Below, piece after piece: positions 19,935 through 33,280 of a stretch of DNA of 64,000 bases. Numbering within the stretch: position 1 is the stretch's first letter; each line of letters opens with the position of its first letter. This DNA is from Wolfiporia cocos (lineage: Eukaryota > Basidiomycota > Agaricomycetes > Polyporales > Phaeolaceae): NCBI GenBank assembly GCA_029448655.1, contig JACCLO010000010.1:124001-188000 (forward strand), given 5' to 3'. A program made the translations under genes and the position numbers. The notes under the pieces were generated by a model. That model ran no database searches. It saw nothing but the letters and a program-made list of their open reading frames with translations, and was not told where the DNA came from.

Positions 19935-21154
19935 TGTCACAAGAAATCCCCTTGGTAGGTCTGCACCTCAACAGGTGGTTACTGCTGGCCTAACGGCCAA
20001 GTACTTGACCTACAACCTCGGTACGGAGACCTCACACCTCTAGCTGACTAGATTAGACAGTCAATTGTGGACTGGCACGTGCATGGGTAGATATAGCTTT
20101 ATCTTATCTTGCAACATGGTCATGTGAGTAGTCACATTAGTAGTAACAGTGCCGTTACATTACCTCTGTAGATAGTCACAGTACGCGCACAGACCTCGTC
20201 GTTAGGGCAGGTCTTGTGCAGTGCTAGACAGTGTCTTCATGTATATACACCAGCTGGCGTTCTGAGTAACACAAGATAACACTTACTTGATATGATCTTG
20301 GTATTTGCTGGTTAGGCAAGGGATAAGGAGGTGTTAAGCAGGATACGTTGAGTGGTTAACTCGTAGTATGAATGCAATGAATAGAACTGAGGCAATAGCG
20401 CTCAGCAAGTCCAGTATATATACATGATAAATAAGACCCCTAACAGTCTTATTAGATAATACTAATGTCCGTATTCGTAGGTACAAGTCCCCAGATACCT
20501 AAGTACTTAGTAATATACGATAAATACATATGCCGATCAAAACCGGGATATAGAAAGGCGGCGTAGGCCGCACGAATGGCATTTTGCGCTCTTGTCATTA
20601 CAAAGACGGGGCGTGACCAAAGCCCGGTCCGCTGACGTTTATACGCTGACTGCTTCCGGACGTAACGTCCGATTGGCTGGAACTAGACATGTGACTGATG
20701 GTAACTACTAGTGATAAGATAAGACCGTCGTTACGGGAGATAACGCGGCCATCATTCGGCACGTATGTAACCGTTAACTTATGAACCGGATAAGCTAGTT
20801 ATTGGTCTAGAAAGTTGTAGATAATTCGTAGAATCGCCGGAAAAATAGTAAGAAATATAGGGAAACTAGGAGAATTCTTGTGACACTGAGGTACTCCTCA
20901 GAACTACTATTGTAGTCCTTGGGGGCGTGTCCCCTGGGAAGCCCTTCTCTATTGTGTACTTGTGTGCTGGTGGCATACTACCTCTCACCACTGCTAGTCT
21001 GGGTATGACGACTAGTGTCCTCGTCGATGGATGGTTGGGCCCACTAGAGACTGGCAGGGTCGACATCAATACTTCATTGACTCCTGTTCTCCTTAGCAGG
21101 ATAGGAGATAGGAAGGAGATCCCTGCATAGTGGTATGCACGGATTCCCGTGGCA
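19935..21154 (+). repeat. Solo LTR of an F2-like family, split by an F1 solo LTR
   Basis: It starts TGTCACAAGAAATCCCC and ends CCCGTGGCA. The flanks are TTACT and CTACT, one mismatch. Without the insertion it is about 596 bp, in the F2 size range. Confidence 0.65.
20267..20885 (-). repeat. Solo LTR of family F1 (619 bp), TSD CTGAG
   Basis: Full length on the minus strand, with exact CTGAG duplications (20262-20266, 20886-20890). Several substitutions distinguish it from copy 1, so it is a separate insertion that lost its interior by LTR recombination. Confidence 0.92.
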
Positions 21155-21610
21155 CTACTTTGCTCACCACAGTTTGCTCTTAGGTCTTAGTGGTTTTGTT
21201 AGTGGATGACTGGGTGTCTACATGAGATGGTGGTGGTTCAGGGAGGAGGTGCATGTCTTTGTGCTAAGTGCAAACTGCATTCTGACACCAAACTCCTTAA
21301 TAATTAATTTATTGGTGGCTCAGTTCATGATAGGTGCATCAGAGAAGTTATCAGACCACACAGGCCTCTGTAGCTATGTAGGCAAAGAAAACTCAGAACT
21401 CACAATGGGGGACAGTGTGAGCAGGTACCAGGGAAATGAGAGACATGGCTTCTGCCATAGTCAAGCACCATACAAGTTGCCCATACATCCACCTTCACAC
21501 TTACTAAGCCCTTGTCCGGATTTCAGTTGCAGGCTCCTTCACTCAAACAGAACACTGAACATGTCCAGGAACAATGTATAAGACAAAAAAACACAAAGGA
21601 GATACATTGC
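21155..21610. other. 3' flank of the nuclease-kinase gene, nothing else seen
   Basis: AT-richer sequence without a supported ORF. It probably contains the 3' UTR and polyadenylation region of the gene to its right. Confidence 0.4.
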
Positions 21611-23745
21611 TCATGCGGTATGTGCCTGGCACAACTCCCTAAATTTCTCGAGCATAGCAAGATCATGCTCCTTATACATCATTGCACGCCGCTGCATACC
21701 AAATGCCCACACCGATAAGGTGTCATTTAGGATGGCCGGGTAGCGCGCGCTGCCGTGGGTCCCGACCCAATCAAAGTCGATCAGCATGGCATGCGAACCT
21801 TCGTCCGACCCGGAACTACTAGCACCAGGAGCGCACATGATGTTCGGAGTGCGGAGATCGCCAAAGACAAAGTTGTGTTGATGGAGCAGGTTAATGGCGG
21901 CCTTGACGTCCTTGTAGACCGTATACGGAAGGAGCTCCCCTCTCTGCTGAACGTCCCATGCCATCTCCCCGTGGACGCGCTCCATGACAACCATGTGGAG
22001 GCGGCCACAGACAGGGATGCACGCATGAAGAGCAGGCGCAAGTCCGGCGTTGGCAAGAACGCGGTGCGCGTCAGCGTTGTATTCCGTGGTGAACTTGACG
22101 ACGACCTCGACTTGGCCATCGGGTGCGTCACCAGAAGATGACCCAGTCGCAGGCCCGTCAGCGCCACGTGACTTGGGCATAGTGGCGAGGTAGATCCCCG
22201 AACGCCTCTCGTCTGGCGACTTTGCCAAGAGGTAGAGCTCGCCCGTCCGGGACAGTCGGTCCGTGAAGCTCAAGGATGGCATGTTGCCCTTGTAGGAAGG
22301 CACCGGCGAAGGCGAGGGAAAGATATGCGCGATATTGTTCTTCGGAGGAGGCTTGTCCTGCAGTCGTGCGTAGAGCTCTTGAAGGCTAGTGAGAGCAAGT
22401 TGAACGGCCTTGAAAGCTCGGGAGACGCGGAGAACGTCTTCGCTCTGATAGAAATCCAAACGCAACCGCTGGGAGAAAACGCAGTCACTGTACGGCCCAT
22501 CCGTAAACACCGCGATCCCGATCTCTAAGAGATCGCCCATGGTGCCAATCAGGACTGCGGGATAATTCGACCGCTGTCGCAGAGCTTCCAGCTGCAAATA
22601 TCCTCATCAGTAACGATATCACAGTGAACACAAATCAATATCCACACCTTGTCTTGGCCATTCATCACGATCCTGGCGTACGATAAGCCCGCTTGCAGCG
22701 ATGCATCCCCTTCCAAACCAGCCTCATTTTTGACCTCCATTACACCGTAAGGGAGTGTGCCACCGAAGACTGCATCAGGAATGATCCCACAAATGGACTG
22801 CTTCCAGGTCATGTCAATACCAATGGCTTGCTGCAAGCTTTTCTCGATGGCCGTCAGCCGCTTGTTTTCGTTCTCGTAGCTACGTAGAGCCTGCTCCATG
22901 AACATATGCACCGCTCCGATCTGAAGATGATTCGGTTCAATCTCGGGGATGTCGTCGTCGAGATGGCTGAGGTAGTATGCAAGCAAGCCCAAAGTAGGAT
23001 CGAACAAGGCAACTGGCGGACCATGGTTGCTGGCGGGTCGTCCTGCGTGAAAATTGTCGGCATTGTCGTTGACGACCATCTGCACACCCGAAAATGACTT
23101 GACGCCCGCCGATGGCGCAGGGAACGATTCGCGGATGCGTCTGACCTCCATCTCGCGTTCTGATGGAAGATTTGACAACGCAGCCACGGAGGTAGAAATG
23201 ATGCTACGCACGCCGGATAACCTTCCTGTGACGAGCCTCGAGATCTCCTACATCCTCAAGACTCTCCAGGACTGAGGTACAGTACAGGTAAGATGGATCT
23301 CCAGCGTTCAAAAGCAATGACTTACTCTCAGCGGTAACGATGAGGATGTTCACGTCGTCGAGATCCGGTCCATCAGGGAAGGCACGAGCGATGCGTTCGG
23401 CGGCTGGAAGCTTGTCCTGCTCAATGTGATGATGTTCGCGAAGCCATTGGCGGCTGCGAGCTAACAACGTTTCGAAGGGATCAAAAGATAGTCCAATAGG
23501 CTGATATTGGTCACTACAGGTTTGAACACTGGCAAGAGAGGAACCCGTACCTTGTACAACGTGAACGGCTCTTTTGACTTATAAAGCTCGTCGAGTACTA
23601 GATTGTCCTTGCACGCCTCCAGGAAGACGGTCTTGAGAGACTTCTTGGAGAGTTTCTCTGTCCATGTTACTGCCTCAGAGGTGGCCCGCTCAGGGTGAGG
23701 GTAATAGAAGATATAGTCGGCGTGCTCGTCGTCCGTAAGAGGCAT
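21611..23745 (-). CDS. Crinkler-like effector: header, PD-(D/E)xK nuclease and protein kinase domains
   Basis: Four exons fit on the minus strand: 23745-23551, 23500-23326, 23225-22648 and 22591-21611. The introns are 50, 100 and 56 nt with GT...AG ends, and together the exons give an in-frame protein of about 642 residues. The first two exons resemble a Crinkler header (FTLYK, then IARAFPDGPDLDDVNILIV). The middle exon holds a nuclease-like motif, PDAV followed by VMEVKNE. The last exon holds a kinase fold with VVVKF lysine, GDLRTPNIM catalytic loop and LIDFDW in place of DFG. Nuclease plus kinase is a known Crinkler-type architecture in fungi and oomycetes. The 100-nt second intron is the least certain junction. 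An LTR element ends 92 bp upstream of the ATG and may have cut off the promoter. Confidence 0.65.
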
Positions 23746-23836
23746 GACGGTGGGTGTCGGAGAGCGAGTTTTGAGATTCCCAACCGTGGCGCACCAGCGC
23801 TTGCTCAGCCAGACGCGTGACGTCACGCATGCGGGC

Positions 23837-24147
23837 TGTGACGCTGGCGATCCCTAATAGGGAAATCGTTTGCGACACAAGGTCAGAACGCACTCAAGAA
23901 GACACAGGTTATAAGACTGCGATTTCTAGCTCGAGAACGCTGCCCCTTCCGTACGAGTACAGCGTCCTTTTATACAACAGAGTACATAAGTTTTCCAGGC
24001 CCAGGACCCAGCGGAAACAGGTACCGTAAAAGGTCGAGGCGAGGCGAGACTGTAAGTACCGCGTTGAGGTGGAGTAAGTCCATATCGGGAAACAAAGGAT
24101 TAGCAGGATAAGACGAAACGGGGAAAGGATGTGCCGTATCCGTCACA
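23837..24147 (-). repeat. 3' LTR of F6 (311 bp)
   Basis: Ends TGTGACG...CGTCACA form a 7-bp inverted pair. TATAAAAGG lies inside. Confidence 0.93.
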
Positions 24148-26117
24148 TACGCCCTCCGGGTGATTATGCAATAACACCCTAAATTACCCCACTGCCCTAC
24201 TCGAAGTCGACGAGCTCGTCGTTGAGCTCGATGTCGCCGATCGGAAGCTCCGCAGTAGGTGTCGAAGGTCCAGGCTGCTCCTGCAAGTGTTCGTTGGCTA
24301 GTCCAATGACTGGCCGCACCGGTCCCATACCCCTCCCACGCCCTCCACGCCCAGCTCCTCGACCACGGCCGCTGCCACGACCACGTGAAGTGCCGCCTAT
24401 GACCTGAATAGGTCCACGAGACTGTTTGCGGGCAGCACGTTCAGCCCGCTTTTGAGCAATGAAGTCGGTGCGTTTCTTCTCGCGACGGGCAGACTCCCAA
24501 AGGAGGCCTTCAACCACCTCTTCTTGGTGAGTGCTGTATTTGGAAACTGTGTGCGGCTGAAGTTCGGTGCGAGGGACAAGCAGGTCGACTGGAATGGGCT
24601 CGCCCGCAATGGTGATAGCACCGGTGAGCATGTCATACCCACTGAATTGGTATGTGCACTGAGGGTCGGCATTCCACAGGGACTGGAATAGAGTGTAGCC
24701 GCCGGGGATAGATTCATCGTGCTTGGTGAAACGTCCGGCGCGAAGCTTGCGGTCAAACTCGGAGAAAAGCCGGAGCTGAGGTACGGAGAAGCAGTGGTGA
24801 AGCTCGTGAGTGGAATCGAAGAGAGTGATGTCGAAGTTGTCAAGACGGGTAAGGTAGCGGTGTTCGGCCATAGCGGACATAAAGAAAGCTTCGATATTAA
24901 ATGTCGGCTGGATAGGGAGTGAGGGTAGGAGTTGGTTGGGTGTTGGTAGAGAAGTGAGGTGACAAGGGCCTCGGCGGGGCCCTCTTTTTAAACCAGAGTC
25001 AGAAACTCCTGATGCTAGGGAGCCGAGGTAAATCTGTGGATCATCCGGTGGAGACCCGTGGCCCTCTTGGAGTTGATTGACGTGCTCGATGCCAATAGCC
25101 TCAAAGTAAGCATTAAGCACATCTAGATGCTTAATGGTGAAGTATGGTACCCAGGTGCGATCACCTGATTTCCAAACTGCCTCGAAAATGGCCTCTTCAC
25201 GTGCTCCCTGGTGAGCCACAATTTCACTGATAGCCCACTCGTCATCCTTGTCTTCAAGCTCCGCAACCTGACTATCAAGCCGGCCCGGAAAGAGTCTGTC
25301 GTCATTTGGAGAATGGACTCGGAGAAGTGACGAATGAAATACATCATGAATACCTCGTCGCCGAAGGTTGGCAGGTAGATCAATGCGGTAAGAATTGTTC
25401 CGGAAATCTTGAGTGATCCGGTATGGCCCAATGTATTTAGGGGCAAGCTTGCGAGCTAACCCTTTGGGCAGTGATATGTTTTTAGTGGAGATGTAAACCA
25501 AATCATCCACTGTAAATGGGGTGGGTCGCCGCCGGCGGTTAGCATCACGGGTCTGTTTGACACGTGCGGCAAGGATACTATCATGAGCAGCCATTACAGC
25601 CGCCTTCATCCGCTGTGCGTAGGCACGCACGCCCGGGTACTCGTTGGCACGTGCATTGTCCCAGACCATGGCCCGTGGCATCCGACCGGTGTTAAGGAAG
25701 AACGGGGCATAACCGGTACTGTCGGAACGAGCCATATTGATTGCAAACTCAATAGCTGGTAGTTTACTTACCCAATCCTTCTGAGTGGAGCCTACACATT
25801 GCCGTAGCATCTGCGTAATGGTACGGTTAGCCCGTTCTGTTGATCCATCTGATTCCGGATGATAGGCACTAGACATACGTAGCTCCACTCCGATGAGTTT
25901 GTGGAGGTGAGTCCAGAACAGACTTGTAAACAGCGTGTCCCGATCACTCACAATTGATCGGGGCAGGCCATGATGTTTGTACACCTCAGCAAAAATTAGC
26001 TCCGCCACTTGGCGAGCATTATAGTTGGTGCGACTAGGTACCAAATGTACCATAGCAGTCAGCAAGTCAATAATAACAGTGATGGAGTCGAAGCTACCAT
26101 CCCGATTCGCAGATTCC

Positions 26118-26490
26118 TGTCACAAGCCGATTTCTTTCGCCTAGCTAGTGACTAGAGCCTGAACCCTTATCTTATCTAAACGCGCGCCTAAGCAGTCACG
26201 TGCAAGACCCCGAACACCCTACCACGTGCTACCAGCCCCCCGGACACTCCGTGCCGTGTACCTACACCCATTATAGGGTTTACCATAGTATCGGACTCTC
26301 AGCTTACGTAATAACTGTACAGCAGCCAAACAGGGTACAAACAGTAGAATAGCATATATACTGGCCGACGAGCAGGGTAGCACCCCAGACTCGTCTTGGC
26401 CTTATACGCCTTGAGTAGCCTCAGACAAGGATTGCGCTGAAACGCGAGTAACAATCCCCTGAGTAGTTGCTTGAAGTGTTGCTTGTGTCA
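26118..26490 (+). repeat. Solo LTR of family F4 (373 bp), TSD ATTCC, inside F6 integrase
   Basis: TGTCACAAGCCG...GCTTGTGTCA between exact ATTCC copies (26113-26117, 26491-26495). Shares both ends and the CTTGGCCTT motif with the 922-bp LTR at 52275. A TATA box is followed by GACGAG/CTCGTC. Confidence 0.85.
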
Positions 26491-26706
26491 ATTCCGGAAG
26501 CGGTCCAACGAAGTCAACGCCTATCGCCTCCCAAGGTGAGCTAGGGACTGAGAGTGGGTTCAGCAACCCATAGGGCTTCTGGTTAGCAGGTTTACTGCGT
26601 TTGCAGGTCCCGCACGAGTCACAGAACAATTGAACATCCTGTGACATTGTTTTCCACCATACGTGGTCCCGAAGTAACCCAAGGGTCTTGTGAGGCCCTA
26701 AATGGG

Positions 26707-27362
26707 TGTCACAAGAAATAATTTGTGATTTTTCCCTTATTTTTGCGCTTTTTATTCCGATTTTTAGGCTTGTTAGACCGACGCTGGAGGTATCACGTGC
26801 ATAGGTAGATAAGCCTTCATCTTATCTCGCTATCTCTACAGGTCACGTTGTTTCGTTTTGAGTCACGGTAGTTACCTCGTCACATGGACGTTACCTAGTT
26901 ACCTACTGTAGGCACATGATCCTGATGCGCACAGACCGTCACTTTAGGGTAGACAAAAGGTCCTTAGCTAGAGGTCTCCTACATGTATATATACTGGCGA
27001 CGTCTGAGGCTACTCCTCAGACTTAAGATTTTGGCCTAGGGGGCGTGTCCCCTGGTCACCTCTTTATATCCCTCTGCTGCTTGTCTTCACGTGCAGGGTC
27101 CTTGACGACAAAGCCTGCTGCGTCCTACTTGGGCGTGGGGGCTCCTATTCATTGCATCCATCTTGTCTTTTCTCTATTACTTGCTAGTCTGGGGGCGTAC
27201 CGGTACACTCATGGGTCGGTACCTCAGGCAATACGGCAGGACCTCTCAATAGAGGTGCCTTCTTGTTCTCCGCCTATGGAGGATGGGGGGCTATTGGAGA
27301 TAGGATAGGGCGGATATGGGGGTTCCCCGTTAGGACGGGTGGCACGGATGGTTTCCGTGTCA
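26707..27362 (+). repeat. Solo LTR of family F2 (656 bp), TSD ATGGG, inside F6 integrase
   Basis: TGTCACAAGAAATAATTTG...TCCGTGTCA between exact ATGGG copies (26702-26706, 27363-27367). Inverted repeat GTCTGAGG/CCTCAGAC at 27002-27022, after the TATA box. Confidence 0.9.
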
Positions 27363-30300
27363 ATGGGCCAGTAGGGAGTGCGCATGCGAAATTACAATTT
27401 CGCGCGCACTTCGTTGGTGCAGTAGGACGTTAGGAATGCACAAACGTAAGTTATGTCGCTCCCTTAGAAAGATAAGCCCATCACTGACTACAAAGTTCTT
27501 GTAATGCTTAGGGGCCTCTAATATCCCTGCAAAGAACTTGTCCTCCAAGTACCTGCCCCTCAGGCATGCAGGTAGGTCCATTCCATCAGAGCTGGCAGAG
27601 AGCAAGCTAACAAACTCGCTGTAGGGGGGAAGCTCGTCCCTTTTCAGCGCGGGAAGCGCCTGCTGCTGCGGTGCTACTCTTATCTCGGGCGGGACATCTT
27701 GTCCTCCCACGGCCTTCCTGCCCTTTACCACCGCCCCCCCGCTGGACGGCGCGCCCTCCAGGACGTCCTCTATGGCTGTTGAGAGGTGGGGGCTAGGTGA
27801 GTGATCCCTATTGTCCGATTGTGTGCCCGGATTGACCGGTTGTGGCAGGTGTGGCGCCTGCTCGCCCTCCCGTTGTTTTGCGTGGGGCCCATGAAGAACA
27901 ACGCGACGAATCCACTTAGCAAACTCCTGCGCCGTCTCAGGGCGACCGGTCTCAGCGGGAGCGGCGCCGAGTGCGGCCCGTGCTGGGTGGTGCGGCCGCT
28001 GAGGTCGCGGTAAGTGGCGGTACAGGCGCCGAGATAAGCGGGCGCTCAGAATGCGCTGCCCCAGGCTGGCGCCGCACACCTGACAAGGTGTCCGGGCCCT
28101 CTCCCGTCGAACCGGTGGTGGCCGCAACAGACGGCGGCCGTCCCTGCGCTGGCGAGCTCGCGCGTTCCGCAATGCGCGCGCTGCGGCGCGGGCGCAGTGC
28201 CATTGCCTCCACGCCCACAAAAACGGGCGCGGAGATCACGCAGGACTCCAGACGACTGGGAAACAGTACGCCATCGTCATGCGCAGTGTACTCAGAGGCC
28301 GCACGCACAGTGCCCGGCCCATCGTTGGAATAAATGCGCGACAGTGCGTCCGCCAGCACGTTCTCTACACCCGGTACATACTCGATAATAAAATCGAATT
28401 CAGATATCTTCTCAAGCCAACGGGCCTGCCGTCCAGACAGGTCACGCTGCCGCAGGAGATGGACGAGGCCTTTATGGTCAGTCATCCAAGTGAAGTGACA
28501 ACCCAATAGGATATCACGGTGTCGTTGCATAGCTTCTACCCCAGCTAACATCTCAATTTCATGCACAGGGTAATTCATCTGAGCAGACGACAGCTTAGCT
28601 GAAAAGAAAGCCGCAACATGGCCACGGCGAAAATCGTCACCCTGAGTGACGACCCCTGCGATACCACCATGCGACCCGTCTGTAACAAGCCATATACGGA
28701 GCGCGCTCGCGGCATAGTTGAGCGGGACACGATGGTGATCGCGATGGGCCTGCACCAGGCGGCGCACCTCGTCAAAGGCGCGCTGGTGGGTATAGTCCCA
28801 TTTGAAGACGGCGTTCGCGCCGGTTAGAGATGCGAGCACCCCCATAGGTATGCGAACAGTTGCAATGTCATCTGCGAGGTACCCCACGGAACCTAGAAAG
28901 CCCCGCAGGAGTTCTTTATTAGTGAGGACCTTCCAATTGACAACTGAGTCTACTTTGTCAGGATCCATACGGATGCCGTGATCATCAACGATGCGGCCCA
29001 GGACTTTCATTTCTGAGCACAGGAACTTCAATTTGGTGGCACTCAGATAGAGCTCCTCACGCTTCAGAATATCAATGACCTGCTTGACATGCTGAACATG
29101 CTCCTCCAGGGTGTCCGAATAGATGACAATATCATCCAGATACACATCGAGAAACGCCCCAATGTAGGGGCCGAAAATATGGTTCATCAATGATTGGTAT
29201 GTCGCAACGGCATTACAGTCACCCTGCTGTAGCACGAGACTAACCATATTGCCATCTGGGGTAGTCATAGCCGTGCGATCGACATGAGCAGGGTCCACAC
29301 GAATCTGCTCATAGGCATCCTTCCCATCTATCAAGGACCGATACTTGCGCCGGGAAACGCGCCGCAGGATTCCGTCCATATCCGGTAGTGGCGATGTAAG
29401 TTTGAGGCAGTTCGCATTGCGTTCCCGTAGGTCACACACCACACGGAGCTTAGGAGCGACGTCGCCCACACCCGTGCCGGGCTTTCGGAGCAGAAGCATG
29501 GGACTCGTGTTGCGGGCATTTGTCATACGCCAACGCCCTGACTTGAGGTAGGCATCTCGCTTCTCAATCCATAGTGGACGAAGTGGGTCAGGGCATTTTG
29601 ACGGACGCCATGTGTAGACCTTCGATTCGTCCTTCAATGGGATCGTGTGATTGATCGCCCGCAGGGGAGGCAAAGGAGAGTCGCTTGCGTCTTTACAAAT
29701 TGGTGCTGCATAATTGCAGAGCACTTGCCGAGCCTGCTCCAGAGCATCCTCAAACAGGTCCGCTGCCCGGGATTCCAGAACGCGGACATGGTTTCCCTCA
29801 ATAGGTAGTGCCATGGGACTACCAACTTCCACCGTGGTAGGGTTAAAGCCCAGTGCAACCTGGTGCTGAAACAGGAATGGAGTACCCAAAATGAGGTCGT
29901 AATTCAGTAAGTTGATGATATCAAAATATCGGGTCTCATCAATGGACTGATAAGATATACGAGGTTGACATCCCAGGTTAACCTTGGCTCGAGAGCCCTG
30001 CACAGCTAAATGCACCGGCAGGGCTTTTTCCAACTCAAATGTGCGAAGTTTGAGCTGATGAGCGAGCTTAGCGGACATGAAATCCGACAGAGACCCCGAA
30101 TCTAGCAGGGCCCGTGCGGGTTGCCCATTGATATGTACCACCACAACAGCCGGCTCTGGGATTAGGCGACGGAAGTCCCGTGGCGAGGCCGCATTGCGCT
30201 GAATGGCAGGCATAGCCTGACGGGCCGGAGTACCCAGAGCATATAGCGTGAGCACTGGTGGTGGCACTGAAGTTTCAGGCAGGGATAACAGGCCAACAAG

Positions 30301-33280
30301 CTCGCCCTCCAGCTCATGCAACGAGAAGGGGGTTCCCAAGAGTTGTCGATGGACAGCATGAGCATATGCAGTAGGTAAGTCGAATTTTGGGTTCTCGAGT
30401 AACCGGTTAGGAAACTCAATGACACAGGTCAGGTAGTGGTCTACCACCTCAACACAGTGCTCCTGCTGAAGACAGGTGAAACGAGCATACTCAGCACCAT
30501 TATATGGATGTCCATCCGGAAAAGGTACGTAGGCATTGAGAATAGCCTCAGTGCCCAATGCTAGTGCTTCTCCAAGCGTCGCTACCTTGCCCGGTAAAGG
30601 CAGGTAAAGCGGACTCTCATAAGTATCATAATACCAAGCTTGAAACCATCCTAGTATGTCAAAGTCCGGGTCACGGAGAAGAGCGGAGTCGATGACCGGA
30701 TCTTCGCCTACAAAGAGTAGGTCGGGTACCATGATAGTATGCTGAGTATCCGACACCCTGTAGATACTGCAAGATGGTAATCCATCCTTTTCTGTGATGT
30801 CAAAGGCCACTGAGGGGCAGCAATCAGAAAGGTGCTGGCGGAGCACCCTAGCTGCATTTGTAGCATACAGGTCCCCTACCGCTATAGGTTGTTCCCCCTT
30901 GATGTCCGGTAGAGCGGGTGTATCATCTAGTTCAAAGGTAACAAACCCTAAGTCTAGAGTGGGCCCACTTGCCGTTGACTCTGCTAGGTCGCGGAGGGTC
31001 TCAGCGCCAGCTAAATCCAGCTCAATGTTATAATTTGGGATGCCCGGAGCACGCCCAGGTCGGTTAGAGCGAACCTGACCGGCCCGAGGGCAATTGCGTG
31101 ACAGATGTCCAGTGTCCTCACACAGGAAACACTTTCCAGCTGCAATCAGCTCTGCTCTCCTCTTGTCAGAGAGCTGTGGCGAGGCCCGCGAAGAACGGGA
31201 TAAGGCGGAGTAGTGGGCAGGTGCGTTGCCCTGTCTCTGCCCATGGGAGCTTCCTGATGGGTTTATACGTCCCGGAGGCCTTTCCTGACGCGAACGAGGA
31301 TGGCTCCCGTGGTGCCCACTCCCTCCGCTGCCACGACGGTCATTTCGGGAGGAGCTGCTTGACAGCTGGGGTCGACTGTCCATGGCACTCCGCCCCACAT
31401 TTGCTGCTATCTCAAGGATTTCAGCAGTCTCCCTGACAATAGCATAGGAGGAGCCGGTAGGTGTAAGTTCCTTCAGCCATAGTCCTTGCTGAATGCTATT
31501 ATTCAGGCCAAACCAGAGCCTATCCACTTTGTCCTCCTCTGAGATAATCCCAACCATGAGAAAGAGATTCTCGAGCTCATGGACAAATTCTCGAACAGAG
31601 CGAGAGTGCTGCTTACAGATATTTAGCTTATTCCGCATACGCACTCGGAAGTCTACAGGGAAACAATAGTTGAATAATTCAATGAAGAGCCGTTCAAGAG
31701 TCCAGGTGTGTGGACTACTAGAAACCGTAAGCACGAAGAACTCATAGGCTTTTCCAGTGAGAAAGTTAGACACCGTAGAGGCATGCATTGTGGGGGCTAC
31801 CTGATATCCCCTGATATATTCTGAAGCCTGACGCATAAACTTATGAAAGATCTGTACATCGGTAGCCCCATTGTAGGAGTCTGGCTCACGTGGCTTGAGT
31901 ACCGGAACCCTTGTCAATGTGGGGTGGTGTTCTTCTGAATCATACCCATCCTGAGGATATCTAGGGACCAACCGAGGGTGCACCCTGGTATGGCCACTAG
32001 GTGAGGCAATGGGGTCAGAGGCCAGTAGCTGGAAGGCCCGTCCCAAGTAACTATCTGACTCGATTTGGGTGACAGGCCGAAGAGATTGGCTACGACCCCG
32101 CTCACTAGAGGGATAATTGGGTCTTCCCCAATTGCCACCACCAACAGCACTTCGGACAAAAGCAGCCATCGGTTCACTCGCCGGGCTAGGGGATCGAGCC
32201 ACTGACACTACTGTGGGGTCAAAGCGGACTCTGCTTGCCGATTCTGACACTTCCGGTACTTTATTCATGGATTGTTCCTGCATTGCGGCAATAATGTCCC
32301 GCAGCGAATGTATTTCTTTCAGTAGAGCATCCTTGCTCTCGGAGGGGTTAGCCAGTGCCTCACTAGGGCCTGTGCTACTACCCACTTGATCTGATAAGTG
32401 GCTACTACTGGTGCGGCGTGAATATGCCTCAAACTCACGCCGCTGAGCAGCTGGGTCAAGCTCGGAGGGATCAATGCCCACGTTACCCCAGTTTGAAGGG
32501 TCAACAGTCTTACCCTTGTCCTGCACCGGTGTTTTGACATGCATGTCTTCTGTGCCGGTACTTCCATGTCCACTAAGGGTGTGGACTGACCGCATTCTCT
32601 GTTTCATGCGTTCACGGTCCGCTGAAGTCAGCTTATTCTCAGTTCGGGTCATCGCAGCTCGCTGCGGTAGGGGCAGAACAGTAGGCCTAACCACCTGCTC
32701 TTGCCTCAAAAGTGGAGGCCCTTCCTTGACAGGGGAGTCTGCACTCTTACTCCTACCCTTTGACCGACGAACAGTGGTCCAACTGGGGTCTGCCTCATCA
32801 AGGGTCCTTGCAGTCTCCGTGACTGCTACTTTCTCAGGTTCCGACGTCTCGGACACCGTAGTAGGGTTCAATGAAGGTTCATTGTGGACAGTAGGTACAG
32901 TATTACCTTCACGTTTTACCGTGAAGGTCTCCTCTGGAGCCCGTGGCTCGGGAGAGGGGGTACGCGAGGTTACTACCTGACTGTACAACAGTGCAGGTTT
33001 CATCTCGGACACAGAGCGAGTGCTCGCAGGGATGCCCGTAGGCATGCTGACAAGCGAAGGATCAGTGTCTCGAGTATAAGAATCAGTGTACTCACCTGAT
33101 GCCGGCCTGTCTCGGGGAGCAAGGGCTCGACCTGAGAGAGTACGGCGAGGAATTCCAGACATGTTAGAGAGACGCTTCGTAGTCGAAAGGTGTTTCGAGG
33201 TGATCAGCCTCGAGTGGGACCAAGACGACTGCAAAGACAAGAGAGAGACGAGAGTTTCGAAGTCTAAGGCTGTGAAAAAC

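Larger units (their letters stand above)
24197..33162 (-). pseudogene. Gag-Pol of F6, interrupted
   Basis: An ATG at 33162 (MSGIPRRTLSG) opens a frame of about 1735 codons to 27952. It contains a Gag domain (PDSYNGATDVQIFHKF region), a CCHC knuckle (CFLCEDTGHLSRNC), a protease (ALLDSGSLSDF), a reverse transcriptase (YLDDIVIYS near residue 1340) and RNase H (VTDGSHGGIAGV, then TDHKGL). The integrase follows in another frame from about 28220. Its zinc finger is split by the solo LTR at 26707-27362 and the core by that at 26118-26490. It resumes at 26112 with HLVPSRTN, SIVSDRDTLF and ERANRTITQML. The C-terminus carries a chromodomain-like segment (EWAISEIVAHQG) and then about 250 further residues ending in Gly/Arg repeats. 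The copy cannot make a continuous integrase. Confidence 0.85.
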
